Positions 48,541-57,557 of a stretch of 64,000 nucleotides of DNA are shown here, piece by piece. Source of the stretch: Mucilaginibacter_A sp041088075 (GTDB taxonomy: Bacteria > Bacteroidota > Bacteroidia > Sphingobacteriales > Sphingobacteriaceae); NCBI RefSeq assembly GCF_041088075.1, contig NZ_JBGCVY010000020.1, forward strand, positions 58,084-122,083, read 5' to 3'. Numbering within the stretch: the first letter of the stretch is position 1; every line of letters begins with the position of its first letter. Made by a program: the position numbers and the translations under genes. Under the pieces are notes generated by a model. That model searched no databases, was not told the DNA's origin, and was given only the letters and a program-made list of their open reading frames with translations.

Positions 48541-49812
48541 TCAATATTTCCCGACGATTACTTTTATAAAATCTTCAAAATTCAAATACTCATTGGCCAA
48601 AGCCTGCAATTTTTCGGAAGTAATTTGCTGAACGGTTTTGGTATAAAGATGATAGTACGCATAATCCAAACCGGAGAAATACACATTTTTGAATTTATCG
48701 GCGTGGGAGAAAATATTTTCTAAGCTTCCCAGCAAAGCACCCATCATAAAATTTCTGACCAAAGAAAGTTCGCCTTCGCCAATCAATACTGTTTTTAGCA
48801 GGTTAATTTCTTTTTCGATTTCCTGCACGGCTGGTTTGCAAACTTCGGCCCCAACTTCTGTGGCAATAAAAAACGTGCCGGTGTTTTTGTAGGAAGCAAC
48901 TGCCGAGCCAATACCATAAGTGTAACCTTTGTCTTCGCGGATATTGTTCATCAGCCTCGAACCAAAATAACCGCCCAAAACCGTGTTCAAAACCTGCAAA
49001 CCAGGAAAATCAGGATGTTTGCGGTTGATGGTTGCCGTGCCCAAACGAACAGCCGATTGCAAAGCTTCCGGTTTTTCGATAAACAGTAATTCGCCCGGTA
49101 CTTTATCTAATTCTGGCTGCATAAAATCGGCCGTGATCGTGTTTTGCCAATCGTCAAAAGTATCCGAAATCAGGCCAATGATGTTTTCATCCGCTTTGCC
49201 GGCCACCACAATGGTACAATTGGCAGGCTGGTACTGCTGCTCAAAATGCAGCCGCAAATCATCCAGTTTGATCTGGCCATAATCTTCCAATTCGGCCGTA
49301 TAGCCGTAAATGGTGCCATTGTATAAAGCTTTGTTAAAATTCCGTCGGCAAATCACATCGTTTTTTTGCAAATGCACCTGCAACTTTTGCTGCTGGTTGC
49401 GGATGTAGGTTTGCAGTTCTTTCTCCGGGAAAATCGAACCGGTCAAAATATCTTTCAGCACCGGCAAAACAGCTTTCAGGTGTTTATTCAGCGTGTAAAG
49501 CGTAACCTGCGATTGGTCTGCGCTATGCTCCACCTGTAAAAAAGCACCGTAAAAATCAATCTCGGCCGAAATTTGTGCCGTGGTACGCGTTTTCGTCCCT
49601 TCGGTAAGCAAGGTGTTTACCGTAACGTTTAAAAGCGGTTTTTGGGGATGAAAGCACAGGTTATTAAAAATCCATTCTATACGCACCAAATCCTGCTCGT
49701 CCGAGTGGAACGAAAATATTTTACAGCCATTTTCCAACACAATTTTCTTCGGCTCAATCAAAGCCAATTCTTCAACTGCATGAAAATCAGGCGCAACAGT
49801 TCTATTTAACAT
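48541..49812 (-). CDS. M16 peptidase-like protein lacking the zinc motif
   Basis: A 423-residue pitrilysin-fold protein. The usual HxxEH is absent from the N-terminal half (NTLLTEGTKTRTTAQISAEI follows directly), but the second-half features VLNTVLGGYFGSRLMNNIREDKGYTYG, the R/Y substrate-binding pair, are present. Such proteins serve as the non-catalytic partner of an HxxEH subunit; that partner is encoded immediately upstream (49834-51093), with 21 bases between the two. The start ATG is provided by the motif copy at 49811-49822. Confidence 0.88.
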   Translation of the reverse strand: MLNRTVAPDFHAVEELALIEPKKIVLENGCKIFSFHSDEQDLVRIEWIFNNLCFHPQKPLLNVTVNTLLTEGTKTRTTAQISAEIDFYGAFLQVEHSADQSQVTLYTLNKHLKAVLPVLKDILTGSIFPEKELQTYIRNQQQKLQVHLQKNDVICRRNFNKALYNGTIYGYTAELEDYGQIKLDDLRLHFEQQYQPANCTIVVAGKADENIIGLISDTFDDWQNTITADFMQPELDKVPGELLFIEKPEALQSAVRLGTATINRKHPDFPGLQVLNTVLGGYFGSRLMNNIREDKGYTYGIGSAVASYKNTGTFFIATEVGAEVCKPAVQEIEKEINLLKTVLIGEGELSLVRNFMMGALLGSLENIFSHADKFKNVYFSGLDYAYYHLYTKTVQQITSEKLQALANEYLNFEDFIKVIVGKY

Positions 49813-49836
49813 ACTTCTTTTATCGGTATAAAATCA
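49811..49836 (-). repeat. Motif copy supplying the start codon of the inactive M16 gene
   Basis: Minus-strand TAAAAGAAGTAT with the AT-rich half ATTTTATACCGA. The final AT plus G forms the start codon at 49812, and the upstream half touches the stop codon of the partner gene. Confidence 0.82.
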
Positions 49837-51093
49837 GGCACTTACGTTTTCGGCAACCTCTTCTGCCAAATAAATCAAGGTTGATGAATTTTCTTTGCGG
49901 AACATTTTTTGGGCCTGCTGCCTTATTTCCTCTGCCGTTACGGCCAGGTATTTTTCGGTTTCGTGGTTCAGGTTTTCGGCATCGCCCATCAGCTCAAAGT
50001 AGGCCAGGTTCATCGCTTTTTCCAGCAAAGACATTTCGGTAAAAACCATGGTTGATTCGGTTTTGTTCTTCACCTTCGTCAGTTCTTCTTCGGGCACCAA
50101 TTCGTTTTTAAATTTTTCCAGTTCTTCCCAAACCGCTGCTTCTGCCTGTTCTATGCTGATGTTTTCGAGCGGTTTTCCTTCAACCACCAGCACCGCCGTA
50201 TCCAAACTGCCGGATAAATAAGCGTTGATATCGCTGAACAATTGTTTCTCTTTCAGCAAAATGCGGTACAAACGGGAAGAATTGCCGCGCGAAAGGATAT
50301 CCACCAGCAATTCCGTCGGGTAACTTGCCGCTTCCGTTCGTCCCGGTGCATGAAAGGCAATGTACAAACTATTCAAAGGCACTTTTGCAATAACGGTTTC
50401 GCTCCGTGCTTCGGTTTGCTCGGGTTCCTGCGGCAAATTACGGTGGTATTTTTCGCCTGGCGGGATTGGTTCGAACCATTTTTCTGCCAAAGCTTTAACT
50501 TGTGCCGTAGATACATCGCCGCCCACAACCAATATGGCGTTTTGTGGGTTGTAGTGTTTTTTGAAGAATGCTTTTACATCTTCGATTTTTGCATTTTCAA
50601 TATGCGAAAGTTCTTTGCCGATGGTTGCCCATTGGTACGGGTGTTTTTTATAAACCAAAGGGCGCAGTTTCAGCCAGACATCGCCGTAAGGCTGGTTTAA
50701 ATACCGTTGTTTAAACTCTTCGGAAACCACGTTGCGCTGCACTTCCAGGCTTTTTTCGCTGAAAGCCAAATTCAGCATCCGGTCGCTTTCCAGCCAAAAA
50801 GCAGTTTCGATGTTAACAGCCGGAAGCGTGATGTAATAATTGGTGATGTCATTGCTGGTGAAGGCATTGTTCTCGCCGCCAACACGTTGCAGCGGTTCAT
50901 CGTAAGCCGGAATATTTTCCGAACCGCCAAACATCAGATGTTCAAACAAATGTGCAAATCCGGTTTGTTCGGGGTTTTCGTCTCTTGCGCCAACATCGTA
51001 CAAAACATTAACCACGGCCATTGGTGTTGTTTTGTCCTCATGAACCAGAACTTTTAAACCATTAGAAAGTGTAAACCTGTTAAACCTGACCAT
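49834..51093 (-). CDS. Zinc-dependent M16 (pitrilysin) peptidase, catalytic subunit
   Basis: A 419-residue peptidase from ATG 51093 (VRFNRFTLSNGLKVLVHEDK). The zinc motif HxxEH is at H48, E51, H52 (FAHLFEHLMFGG), with the downstream Glu expected in the ETAFWLESDRM segment. The second domain has DILSRGNSSRLYRILLKEKQ. No signal peptide is evident. It is followed by its inactive-type partner gene, so a heterodimeric peptidase is the likely product. A -7 box TACCTTTG (51128-51135) precedes the gene. Confidence 0.93.
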   Translation of the reverse strand: MVRFNRFTLSNGLKVLVHEDKTTPMAVVNVLYDVGARDENPEQTGFAHLFEHLMFGGSENIPAYDEPLQRVGGENNAFTSNDITNYYITLPAVNIETAFWLESDRMLNLAFSEKSLEVQRNVVSEEFKQRYLNQPYGDVWLKLRPLVYKKHPYQWATIGKELSHIENAKIEDVKAFFKKHYNPQNAILVVGGDVSTAQVKALAEKWFEPIPPGEKYHRNLPQEPEQTEARSETVIAKVPLNSLYIAFHAPGRTEAASYPTELLVDILSRGNSSRLYRILLKEKQLFSDINAYLSGSLDTAVLVVEGKPLENISIEQAEAAVWEELEKFKNELVPEEELTKVKNKTESTMVFTEMSLLEKAMNLAYFELMGDAENLNHETEKYLAVTAEEIRQQAQKMFRKENSSTLIYLAEEVAENVSA

Positions 51094-51127
51094 AATTATC
51101 CTAAAATCATCTTTAAAAACCAAAACA

Positions 51128-51135
51128 CAAAGGTA
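51128..51135 (-). promoter_or_regulatory. -7 box TACCTTTG of the M16 operon
   Basis: Minus-strand TAnnTTTG match, giving a leader of about 28 bases; supports ATG 51093 rather than the longer open frame. Confidence 0.5.
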
Positions 51136-51183
51136 AGCTTTTAGGTTCAAAAGCGTTTTGTTTGGGTTTGGATAATCCTGCCG

Positions 51184-51232
51184 ATGCTGTTTTTATGGCA
51201 TAAAAAAAGCAGATTGTTTTAAAACCTGCTTC
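51184..51232. terminator. Terminator with motif variant ahead of acidic protein gene
   Basis: ATGCTGTTTTTA (51184-51195) facing a degenerate TAAAAAAAGCAG, then AAAGCAG and CTGCTTC pairing around a loop. On the minus strand the second stem runs into T residues, as a terminator of the gene ending at 51262. Confidence 0.72.
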
Positions 51233-51261
51233 ACTACTTTATCTTTTAAAAACAAAAAAAG

Positions 51262-51627
51262 TTATGATGGCGACGGGATGACCGGCATGCCCGTCATGTT
51301 GTCGTCTACCAAACCTTCGTCTTCTTCGTCGCCGTGGCGGATGCCTTCGTAAGGTTCGTCATCGTCGTCCTCGTTATCCCCGCTGTACGTGTCCTCTCCC
51401 GGAAACAAGCGTTTTACTTCATCTTCGTCCAAGTCTTCGTCGTCTTCCATTGGCTCGTCATCAAAATCCGATAGGTCAGAATTCAAATCCGTATCATCCT
51501 CATCGTCGTCCAGTTCGTCGTCATCTTCAAAATCGTCATCTTCTTCCGGTGCTAATTGGTCTGTCGGTTCTCCGGTTGTGCTTAACGGAAGTTCTTCGCC
51601 GCTGTTGCTAAGGTTGTTTGTTGCCAT
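51262..51627 (-). CDS. Very acidic hypothetical protein
   Basis: A 121-residue protein, more than a third Asp and Glu (DDDFEDDDELDDDEDD and similar runs). Near the end is VKRLFPGEDTYSG, the only non-acidic patch, then MTGMPVIPSP. It is probably disordered. No family recognised, though acidic small proteins of this kind are frequent in Sphingobacteriaceae. It reads outward from the M16 promoter region. Confidence 0.7.
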   Translation of the reverse strand: MATNNLSNSGEELPLSTTGEPTDQLAPEEDDDFEDDDELDDDEDDTDLNSDLSDFDDEPMEDDEDLDEDEVKRLFPGEDTYSGDNEDDDDEPYEGIRHGDEEDEGLVDDNMTGMPVIPSPS

Positions 51628-51694
51628 ATTTTGATTGTTCTAATTACAAGTTATAAAGAAACTGATTAATTATTGTTTGCAATATTTTCAATGA

Positions 51695-51743
51695 ATTTAT
51701 GCCGGTAAAAGAAGCATTAAATTTATACCGATAAAAGAAGCAT
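51695..51743 (+). repeat. Tandem direct pair of motif copies
   Basis: Two complete two-part copies in the same orientation 26 bases apart (cores 51706-51717 and 51732-51743), each led by ATTTAT and CCGG or CCGA. They are upstream of the acidic protein gene and just past the end of the kinase gene at 51761. Confidence 0.88.
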
Positions 51744-51760
51744 TGCCCTAAAAACAGCTT

Positions 51761-53953
51761 TTACTGCAGTAAAACGGAAAGTTTATGCAGCAGTTCTGAT
51801 GGCAAGAACGGTTTGGTGATATAATCGTTCATGCCGGCATCAAAACAAATTTCCTGGTTTTCTGTCAAAACGGAAGCGGTAAGCGCAATAATCGGCAGCG
51901 TTAGTTTCAAATCGTTCCGGATGCGCCGACTGGTTTCCAAGCCGTCAATATCCGGCATTTGCAGGTCCATCAAAACCGCATCATAAGCCGCTTTTTGCAG
52001 CATTTCCAAAGCGATAAAACCATTATCGGCAATGTCAACCACGCCTAAATCAGCATTCAATAAAATCTGGCGTGCCACTTTTTGGTTGATCAAATTATCT
52101 TCAACCACCAAAACCTTTTTGTTTTTCAGAGAAGAAAATTTTTGTAGTTGTATGCTTTGCCGCAATTGGTTTTTTTCTGCAACCGCTTTTTCAAACGGGA
52201 TCACCACCGTGAAAGTGCTGCCCACCTGCAGCTCGGTAACTAAATTTATTGTGCCGTTTTGCAGTTCTACCAGTTCTTTTACAATTGCCAAACCCAGGCC
52301 TGTGCCGCCGTATTTCCGGGTCGTGCTGCTGCTGCTTTGGGTAAAACTTTTAAAAACTGCTTCCGTTTTGTCCGGTGGAATGCCAATCCCGGTATCTGCC
52401 ACTACAATTTTAAGTTCAAATGAACCGCTTTCGGTTTCAAAAGTGCCAACATCAACACTTACGCCGCCCTGGACAGTAAATTTAATGGCATTGTTAACCA
52501 GGTTAGAAATGATTTGGTTTAAGCGCAACGGATCGCCCAGTAAATATTCGGGGATGGAAGGATCCACGTGGCAATTTAAATAAATGCCCATTTCATCGGC
52601 CAGCGGTTTGTAGCTGAGGTAAATGTGCTTCACAGATTCCCTTACCTCAAAAGGTATTTTTTCCAGCCTGAGCATACCGGCCTGCATTTTAGAAACGTCC
52701 AAAATATCGTTGATCAGCAGCATCAAAATGTTTGACGATTGCTTGATCACGTTCACATAATCTTTTTGGTCTTCGTTCAGCGTTGTGGCTTCCAGCAGGT
52801 TTGACATACCGATAACACCGTTCATCGGCGTTCTGATCTCGTGGCTCATGTTTGCCAAAAAAAGTTGCTGCGAATTTTTTGCAGATTCAGAGGTTTCGCG
52901 CGCCTTCAGCAATTCAACTTCGTACTTATTTTGTTCGGTAATATCTGCAGCAATTCCGCCGAGGCCAAAAATGGTGCCTTGCTCATTAAACAAAGGAAAT
53001 TTAGTTGTTAAAAAATACCTGACTTGGCCGTCCAGGTTCAACCATTGTTTTGATTCCTGTACCTTGCCTTCTTTCAGCACTTCGTTTTCGTTTTCAAGGA
53101 TAAACTCCGGATGAACATGCCCGAATGCCTCCATTTGTGTTTTGCCTATAAAGTCTTTATATTCTAATTTTAATGCTTGGATCAAGTTCTTGTTCACCAG
53201 CGTATAGCGTGAGCTGGTATCTTTTAAAAAAATATTTACCGGACAATTATCTACTACAGCCTGCAAAAGTTTTTCGTTTTCCTTCCGTTTTGCTTCACTT
53301 GCCTTTTCATTGGCTTCTGCAATTGCCTGCTTTTTGTATATTTTTTTAAACTGCAGGTAACCGACAAGCACAACCACCAGCATAAAAACAATGCCGGCAA
53401 TAGAATAACGCCAGGATTGGTAACCGGCAACAATGGTTTGATTTGTACTGTTTTTGATAGACTTAATTTGAAAAGCACGGATTTCGTCCATCGCCAACCA
53501 ATAGCGTTTAAAGCCATTGCTGTTGTCTTCAAAAATGGCAACAGCTTCGTTTAGGGTTATTTTTGGCGGAAGTTTTTTTAGCCTGGCTTCAATTTGGGTT
53601 AATGTTTTAGGGAAGCTGGAACAAATTATAACAGCGGGTTTTTTAATTTCAGGGATGAGTTTAGAAAGCTGCTGCAATTTATCCGCCTGTAACTGAAAAT
53701 CTTTTTCAAAGAAACGGATGGTATCTAAGGCAGACTGGTTACGGTAAACAATATATTGGTTTACACCGTATTGCAGCGTACCCAACGATTTGCCGAGTTC
53801 CTGCACATTTATTTGCTGGGTTAAATAACTGAGACGGCTGCTGGTAACAACGTTTTGGTTGGATTTAAGCAAAATCCCCGAATATAAAATTGCGGCGGCG
53901 ATAATTGTGGTTGCAACAGTTAAAATATAAGGGCGGATCTGCAAATTAGACAT
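51761..53953 (-). CDS. Hybrid sensor histidine kinase
   Basis: A 730-residue membrane kinase. TM1 is residues ~9-29, then a ~155-residue outer sensing region and TM2 at ~184-203. A coiled linker leads to a PAS domain (about 228-340). The HisKA domain has phospho-His H371 in NMSHEIRTPMNG. The ATPase has NLVNNAIKFT (N box), DTGIGIP (G1) and GTGLGLAI (G2). The C-terminal receiver has acceptor D663 in LMDLQMPD and the conserved Lys in ITKPF. The ligand is unknown. No response regulator gene adjoins it. Confidence 0.95.
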   Translation of the reverse strand: MSNLQIRPYILTVATTIIAAAILYSGILLKSNQNVVTSSRLSYLTQQINVQELGKSLGTLQYGVNQYIVYRNQSALDTIRFFEKDFQLQADKLQQLSKLIPEIKKPAVIICSSFPKTLTQIEARLKKLPPKITLNEAVAIFEDNSNGFKRYWLAMDEIRAFQIKSIKNSTNQTIVAGYQSWRYSIAGIVFMLVVVLVGYLQFKKIYKKQAIAEANEKASEAKRKENEKLLQAVVDNCPVNIFLKDTSSRYTLVNKNLIQALKLEYKDFIGKTQMEAFGHVHPEFILENENEVLKEGKVQESKQWLNLDGQVRYFLTTKFPLFNEQGTIFGLGGIAADITEQNKYEVELLKARETSESAKNSQQLFLANMSHEIRTPMNGVIGMSNLLEATTLNEDQKDYVNVIKQSSNILMLLINDILDVSKMQAGMLRLEKIPFEVRESVKHIYLSYKPLADEMGIYLNCHVDPSIPEYLLGDPLRLNQIISNLVNNAIKFTVQGGVSVDVGTFETESGSFELKIVVADTGIGIPPDKTEAVFKSFTQSSSSTTRKYGGTGLGLAIVKELVELQNGTINLVTELQVGSTFTVVIPFEKAVAEKNQLRQSIQLQKFSSLKNKKVLVVEDNLINQKVARQILLNADLGVVDIADNGFIALEMLQKAAYDAVLMDLQMPDIDGLETSRRIRNDLKLTLPIIALTASVLTENQEICFDAGMNDYITKPFLPSELLHKLSVLLQ

Positions 53954-54150
53954 CTTAGGCTTTGATATTCATACCGTTGCTTCTACGCTAACAAACCAAT
54001 AGTGTTGCAATAATTGTAGCAGGTTAGCTTGTGCAAGGTTATAATCTTTAAATATAAGAAGTTTATTTTTGACTTGATCGGCATAATGTTAATCTTAAAA
54101 TTTGAAAATTTAATTGCGGATTTGTCTAAATTTATTTCCAGTTTGGGTTG

Positions 54151-54237
54151 ATGCTTCTTTTACCGCATAAAAACCTTGGTCATTTTTTTGTATATCAATA
54201 AATATAGCCACCAATTTTTACCCGGTAAAAGAAGCAT
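54151..54237. repeat. Long paired-motif element
   Basis: ATGCTTCTTTTACC with TAAAAACCTTGG, a centre, then ACCAATTTTTA and TAAAAGAAGCAT at 54226-54237. Confidence 0.86.
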
Positions 54238-54410
54238 GTCTGTTTTTATGGTACAAATTTAAACTGAACCCTAAAAATTTAAACAACCTCGATGCTACTT
54301 GCGAATGGTTTGATTTTTCAAACGTAAAAGCAAATAAAAGAACGACAGGTTGCCAAAATAAATTTTGCAGCAATAAATACCTGTTTCAATTTCTATGATA
54401 AAAATTTACA

Positions 54411-54460
54411 ATGCTTCTTTTATGCCTGTAAATTTGGGGCTTGCGGCAATGCTTCTTTTA
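54411..54460 (-). repeat. Tandem motif pair, same orientation
   Basis: Minus-strand cores at 54411-54422 and 54449-54460, 38 bases apart, ending 11 bases before the DUF2235 gene stop. Confidence 0.86.
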
Positions 54461-54471
54461 CCGGTGTATTT

Positions 54472-55521
54472 TTAGGCAACATTTTGTTGTGAAGCCATTC
54501 CTGCTAAATTTTCAGGCTGATAATTGGGCACAGTTTTCATTCTTGCAAAAGCGGCTTCGTTCACCAGTTCGTTGGCCAAAGGGTTTTTACAAACCGGGCG
54601 AAGGTAATCCGGCAGTAAATTAAAGGGGAAGACTTTGGAATTGTACAACATTCCCGCTGCATCGGGTTTCAAATGCCCGTCCAGATACTTCTTTTCGAAA
54701 CCCAAACCTGCGGCTTTTGCTTTGTTTACCATCCAATTTAAGGCAAGGTCGCTCAAACCTGCATCCGGATAACCGCCGCCAATATTAGAATGCACGCCCG
54801 GAAACCAAACCTGTTCCATCACCTGCTGCACTTCGACGCGCAATACTTTATCGCTTTTTTCCCATAAAGTTGGCGTAAAATTGCTCCGTTTTTCATCAAT
54901 GGCCAAAGCCTGGTAAGCGTAGTCGGTGATGCTGCTGAGCTTGGTGTCATGAAACTGGTACTTTTTATTGTTGTACCATTGAAACCAGCGCGACGGTATG
55001 CCAAGCGCGCCAACCGTATCCCAAACGCCAATAAATTTGATACGCAGGTTGTAGTAACTGTATTTTTGCTTAAAAGCCATTGCTTCTTCCCCGTTCGGGT
55101 CAGAAACAAAATTCCGGTCGCGGTAAATGCGGTATGCTTCTTTTATCAACGATAAATCATTGTTTTTAAGGATGCCGCAATTCCGGATCAAACCGGCCAA
55201 ACTTCTTGCCGTGTAGGCGCCACGGCTGAAACCAAACAAATAAAGTTCGTCGTTCGGTTCGTAGTTCCATAAAATAAATTTGTAGGCGCTCAGGATATTA
55301 TCGTCTATACCTTTTCCGGTGGCACCATCCATACGCCTCGAAAACCAGGAACCGTCGGAACCTACGCCTTCGTCATAAAACTTAATCTGCGCAGTCTGCC
55401 GGTCATCGCTGTTGCAAATCGCCTCAAAAATTTTTTGCACATTGGTGGTTACCGGTTTTCCCTTGTAGGTTTCGTTGGGTTTGTTCCAGGTTCCGTCCGA
55501 GCAGGTAACAATGCGTTTCAT
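54472..55521 (-). CDS. DUF2235 family putative lipase/effector-like hydrolase
   Basis: A 349-residue alpha/beta-hydrolase-like protein. VTCSDGTWNKPNETY opens the DUF2235 domain, and the nucleophile elbow is GFSRGAYTARSLAG with S99. The family includes type VI secretion phospholipase effectors (Tle1) but also free-standing proteins. No T6SS gene is nearby and no signal peptide is present, so this is probably a housekeeping or defence-unrelated hydrolase; activity unknown. A motif copy (55134-55145) lies in the frame at the LIKEAYR residues. Confidence 0.85.
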   Translation of the reverse strand: MKRIVTCSDGTWNKPNETYKGKPVTTNVQKIFEAICNSDDRQTAQIKFYDEGVGSDGSWFSRRMDGATGKGIDDNILSAYKFILWNYEPNDELYLFGFSRGAYTARSLAGLIRNCGILKNNDLSLIKEAYRIYRDRNFVSDPNGEEAMAFKQKYSYYNLRIKFIGVWDTVGALGIPSRWFQWYNNKKYQFHDTKLSSITDYAYQALAIDEKRSNFTPTLWEKSDKVLRVEVQQVMEQVWFPGVHSNIGGGYPDAGLSDLALNWMVNKAKAAGLGFEKKYLDGHLKPDAAGMLYNSKVFPFNLLPDYLRPVCKNPLANELVNEAAFARMKTVPNYQPENLAGMASQQNVA

Positions 55522-55532
55522 CCAATTTTACA

Positions 55533-55883
55533 TTAGTTTAAGGCATAAATGTAAAAGCTGTTGCTTTTGGCATTTTTAAAGTTTAAGGATTTTGTTTTGT
55601 GCCGATGTTTTTGGTTCAGTGCCTCAACTTCGCTTTTCAAAATAGTTTTTGCCCGTACAAGCGGAAGTTTTAACAATTTAAAATTGCCAGGCTTTGCTTG
55701 GGTTTGCCTTACTTCGTTTTTATCAAAAGAAAGCACGACGTAACGCGTTAAAGTGCAAAACAAAACTACAGACAACAACGCCACATGTTTAAACGCCCTT
55801 TTTCTGTGTAAATAAGCAATTGACCAACGATAAGTTTTGTTGATAAAAGAAGCATACGAAATGGAATGTTTACGGGTATCCAT
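55533..55883 (-). CDS. Small hypothetical protein upstream of the DUF2235 gene
   Basis: A 116-residue basic protein with one hydrophobic segment (VALLSVVLFCTLTRYVVL), preceded by YRWSIAYLHRKRAFKH. It lies 11 bases upstream of the DUF2235 gene in the same direction, so the pair may form an operon. No family. The motif copy at 55844-55855 is within the frame. Low complexity and no conserved motif make it an uncertain gene. Confidence 0.4.
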   Translation of the reverse strand: MDTRKHSISYASFINKTYRWSIAYLHRKRAFKHVALLSVVLFCTLTRYVVLSFDKNEVRQTQAKPGNFKLLKLPLVRAKTILKSEVEALNQKHRHKTKSLNFKNAKSNSFYIYALN

Positions 55884-56074
55884 AGATGCTGGCTGATTAA
55901 TGGTTGATGATAATATTAAATACTATAGTGCTAAAATTAACAGGTGCGGCTTAATTAACTATCGGATTATCAATAAAATAAAGCTAAACTAAAAAAACCG
56001 GATTGTAAAGTAAAATCTTAATTTTTTTAGAACGGTTGGATTTATAACGGCTGCTGGTTTTAAGTTACGTATTA

Positions 56075-57040
56075 TCACAAAGAAAAGTTTGTTGTAAAAC
56101 CAATGCGGATGCGGTTTTGCAATCCGTTGTCCAAATGCTGCGTGTCAAATAAATTTACGGCCTGAATGATAAAACCAAGCACCGGGTTTCGGATACCGCT
56201 TTTATCTTGTTTGGTCAGGAAAAAGATAACGCCGGCATCGGTCTTGTTTAAATATGATGAAAATTGGTTTTTCACAAACAAAGTATAACCCAATCTTAAC
56301 TTATTGGCATTTTCCGAACTTACATCATCCGTTTGCGTTGCCCTTGTAAAAGATACAATTTGCGGAAAAGCATTGTATTCAACATAATTCACCTCGCTGG
56401 CCGTGGCCGAACTTTGCACTTGCCTTTGGGTGTTTCCGTTATTTGTTGTGGTGATGTCGTTCACTTCCACCGAACTTAAATCCGCATAATTGTTGCGCCT
56501 GTTGTAGCCGGTTTTCAGGTTGATGATATACTTGCTGCTCAACAAAAAATTATAACCGAGTGTTGCAAAATACGTTTGCGAAATTTTGCTGTACAATTGG
56601 TCGGCAAAAGCTGCTTTTGGCTGGTACAACAAATATTTATCGTAATTGTAGCCCAAGTCAACACTCAGCCAGTCAACGGTTTTGCTGATGGTTGCACGGC
56701 TAAACGGGTTGACCAGCGTAAAACCATAATTGGCTTTGATGCCAGGCGAAAACTGCCCGTTGCGGAACACGGCCGCGTAACCTGCCGTTGGCGAAGCTTT
56801 TAACCCAAATTCCTGCACCGCATATTTTGCCGGGTCGTGCAAGGCTGACGATGTAAAATAACTAAAGCCCAAAGACTGGTCTCCGGTGTTTAGTTTGATC
56901 AGCGACAAACGGCTGACTTGCGGGTTAACCAAAATGTTGTTGTTTACAATTTTGTCGCCGTCTTTATCTTCCAGTAAAACTTGTGCCGATACTGTTTTTA
57001 CCAGCATAAAAACAGCAAACAATAAGTACCATTTTTTCAT
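56075..57040 (-). CDS. Hypothetical secreted or outer-membrane protein
   Basis: A 321-residue protein with a signal peptide (WYLLFAVFMLVKTVSAQV). The mature chain has many alternating short strands, Tyr/Asn-rich, such as LGYNYDKYLLYQPKAAF, FATLGYNFLLSSKYIINLKT and RLGYTLFVKNQF, consistent with a small outer-membrane beta-barrel ending in FTTNFSL. No family recognised. It overlaps the end of the next gene upstream by 4 bases (ATGA), so the two are coupled. The codons of the signal peptide contain the motif variant ATACTGTTTTTA at 56989. Confidence 0.7.
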   Translation of the reverse strand: MKKWYLLFAVFMLVKTVSAQVLLEDKDGDKIVNNNILVNPQVSRLSLIKLNTGDQSLGFSYFTSSALHDPAKYAVQEFGLKASPTAGYAAVFRNGQFSPGIKANYGFTLVNPFSRATISKTVDWLSVDLGYNYDKYLLYQPKAAFADQLYSKISQTYFATLGYNFLLSSKYIINLKTGYNRRNNYADLSSVEVNDITTTNNGNTQRQVQSSATASEVNYVEYNAFPQIVSFTRATQTDDVSSENANKLRLGYTLFVKNQFSSYLNKTDAGVIFFLTKQDKSGIRNPVLGFIIQAVNLFDTQHLDNGLQNRIRIGFTTNFSL

Positions 57041-57348
57041 CCGATCTGGTAATTAACTTTTGCATATTCTGTTTCTTCCACTTTCGAAATTAATTTTTCC
57101 GGCTGGCTAACTCCGTCAATCAAAACTTCACAAGTCAGGGTTCCGCCGAGGATACCCTGGCTGCCTGCAAAAACGGTCAAAACATCATCTTCAATGGTAT
57201 AACTTGGAAGTTTTTTGTAACGAAAACCATCTGCTTGTAACCAATCTTTAACCCGCCGGTTCCGGTCGGTTACATCTTCCAAAAAAATTTCCCAGGTAAT
57301 TACCGAGCCGAAAGTTGTTACCCGCAATTCTAAATCAAATGTTTGCAT
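57037..57348 (-). CDS. Small hypothetical protein coupled to 56075-57040
   Basis: A 103-residue protein from ATG 57348 (QTFDLELRVTTFGSVITWEI). Strand-rich: VLTVFAGSQGILGGTLTCEVLI is the clearest part. No signal or membrane segment. It overlaps the secreted protein gene by 4 bases. Function unknown; a cytoplasmic partner of the secreted protein is only a guess. Confidence 0.6.
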   Translation of the reverse strand: MQTFDLELRVTTFGSVITWEIFLEDVTDRNRRVKDWLQADGFRYKKLPSYTIEDDVLTVFAGSQGILGGTLTCEVLIDGVSQPEKLISKVEETEYAKVNYQIG

Positions 57349-57461
57349 AATGGTTAGGGTTTCTAAATTTAGGACAATCAAAAATACTAAATAAATTAGC
57401 AAATAAAAGTTTTTATAAAAATATTTTTATGCTGAATAAAGCTTAACAAAACCAAAAAGCA

Positions 57462-57484
57462 ATGCTTCTTTTAGCACCATAAAT
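57462..57484 (-). repeat. TAAAAGAAGCAT motif copy
   Basis: Exact minus-strand copy in the divergent gap ahead of queG, with the half CACCATAAATT. Confidence 0.82.
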
Positions 57485-57557
57485 TTGGCCATCTGTTTCT
57501 ACCAAAAACGGCTGAACATAACATAAAACAATTGCTGTTATCGTCATGCAATGTACT

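Larger units (their letters stand above)
53954..54471. other. Motif-rich intergenic region, 518 bases
   Basis: No gene is seen between the kinase start and the DUF2235 gene end. Four exact motif copies occur: a long pair at 54151 (minus) and 54226 (plus), and a tandem minus pair at 54411 and 54449. Confidence 0.8.

Noticed and set aside
54472..55521. Type VI secretion effector system
   Set aside because: The DUF2235 protein stands without VgrG, Hcp, PAAR or T6SS genes; only the family resemblance supports the idea.
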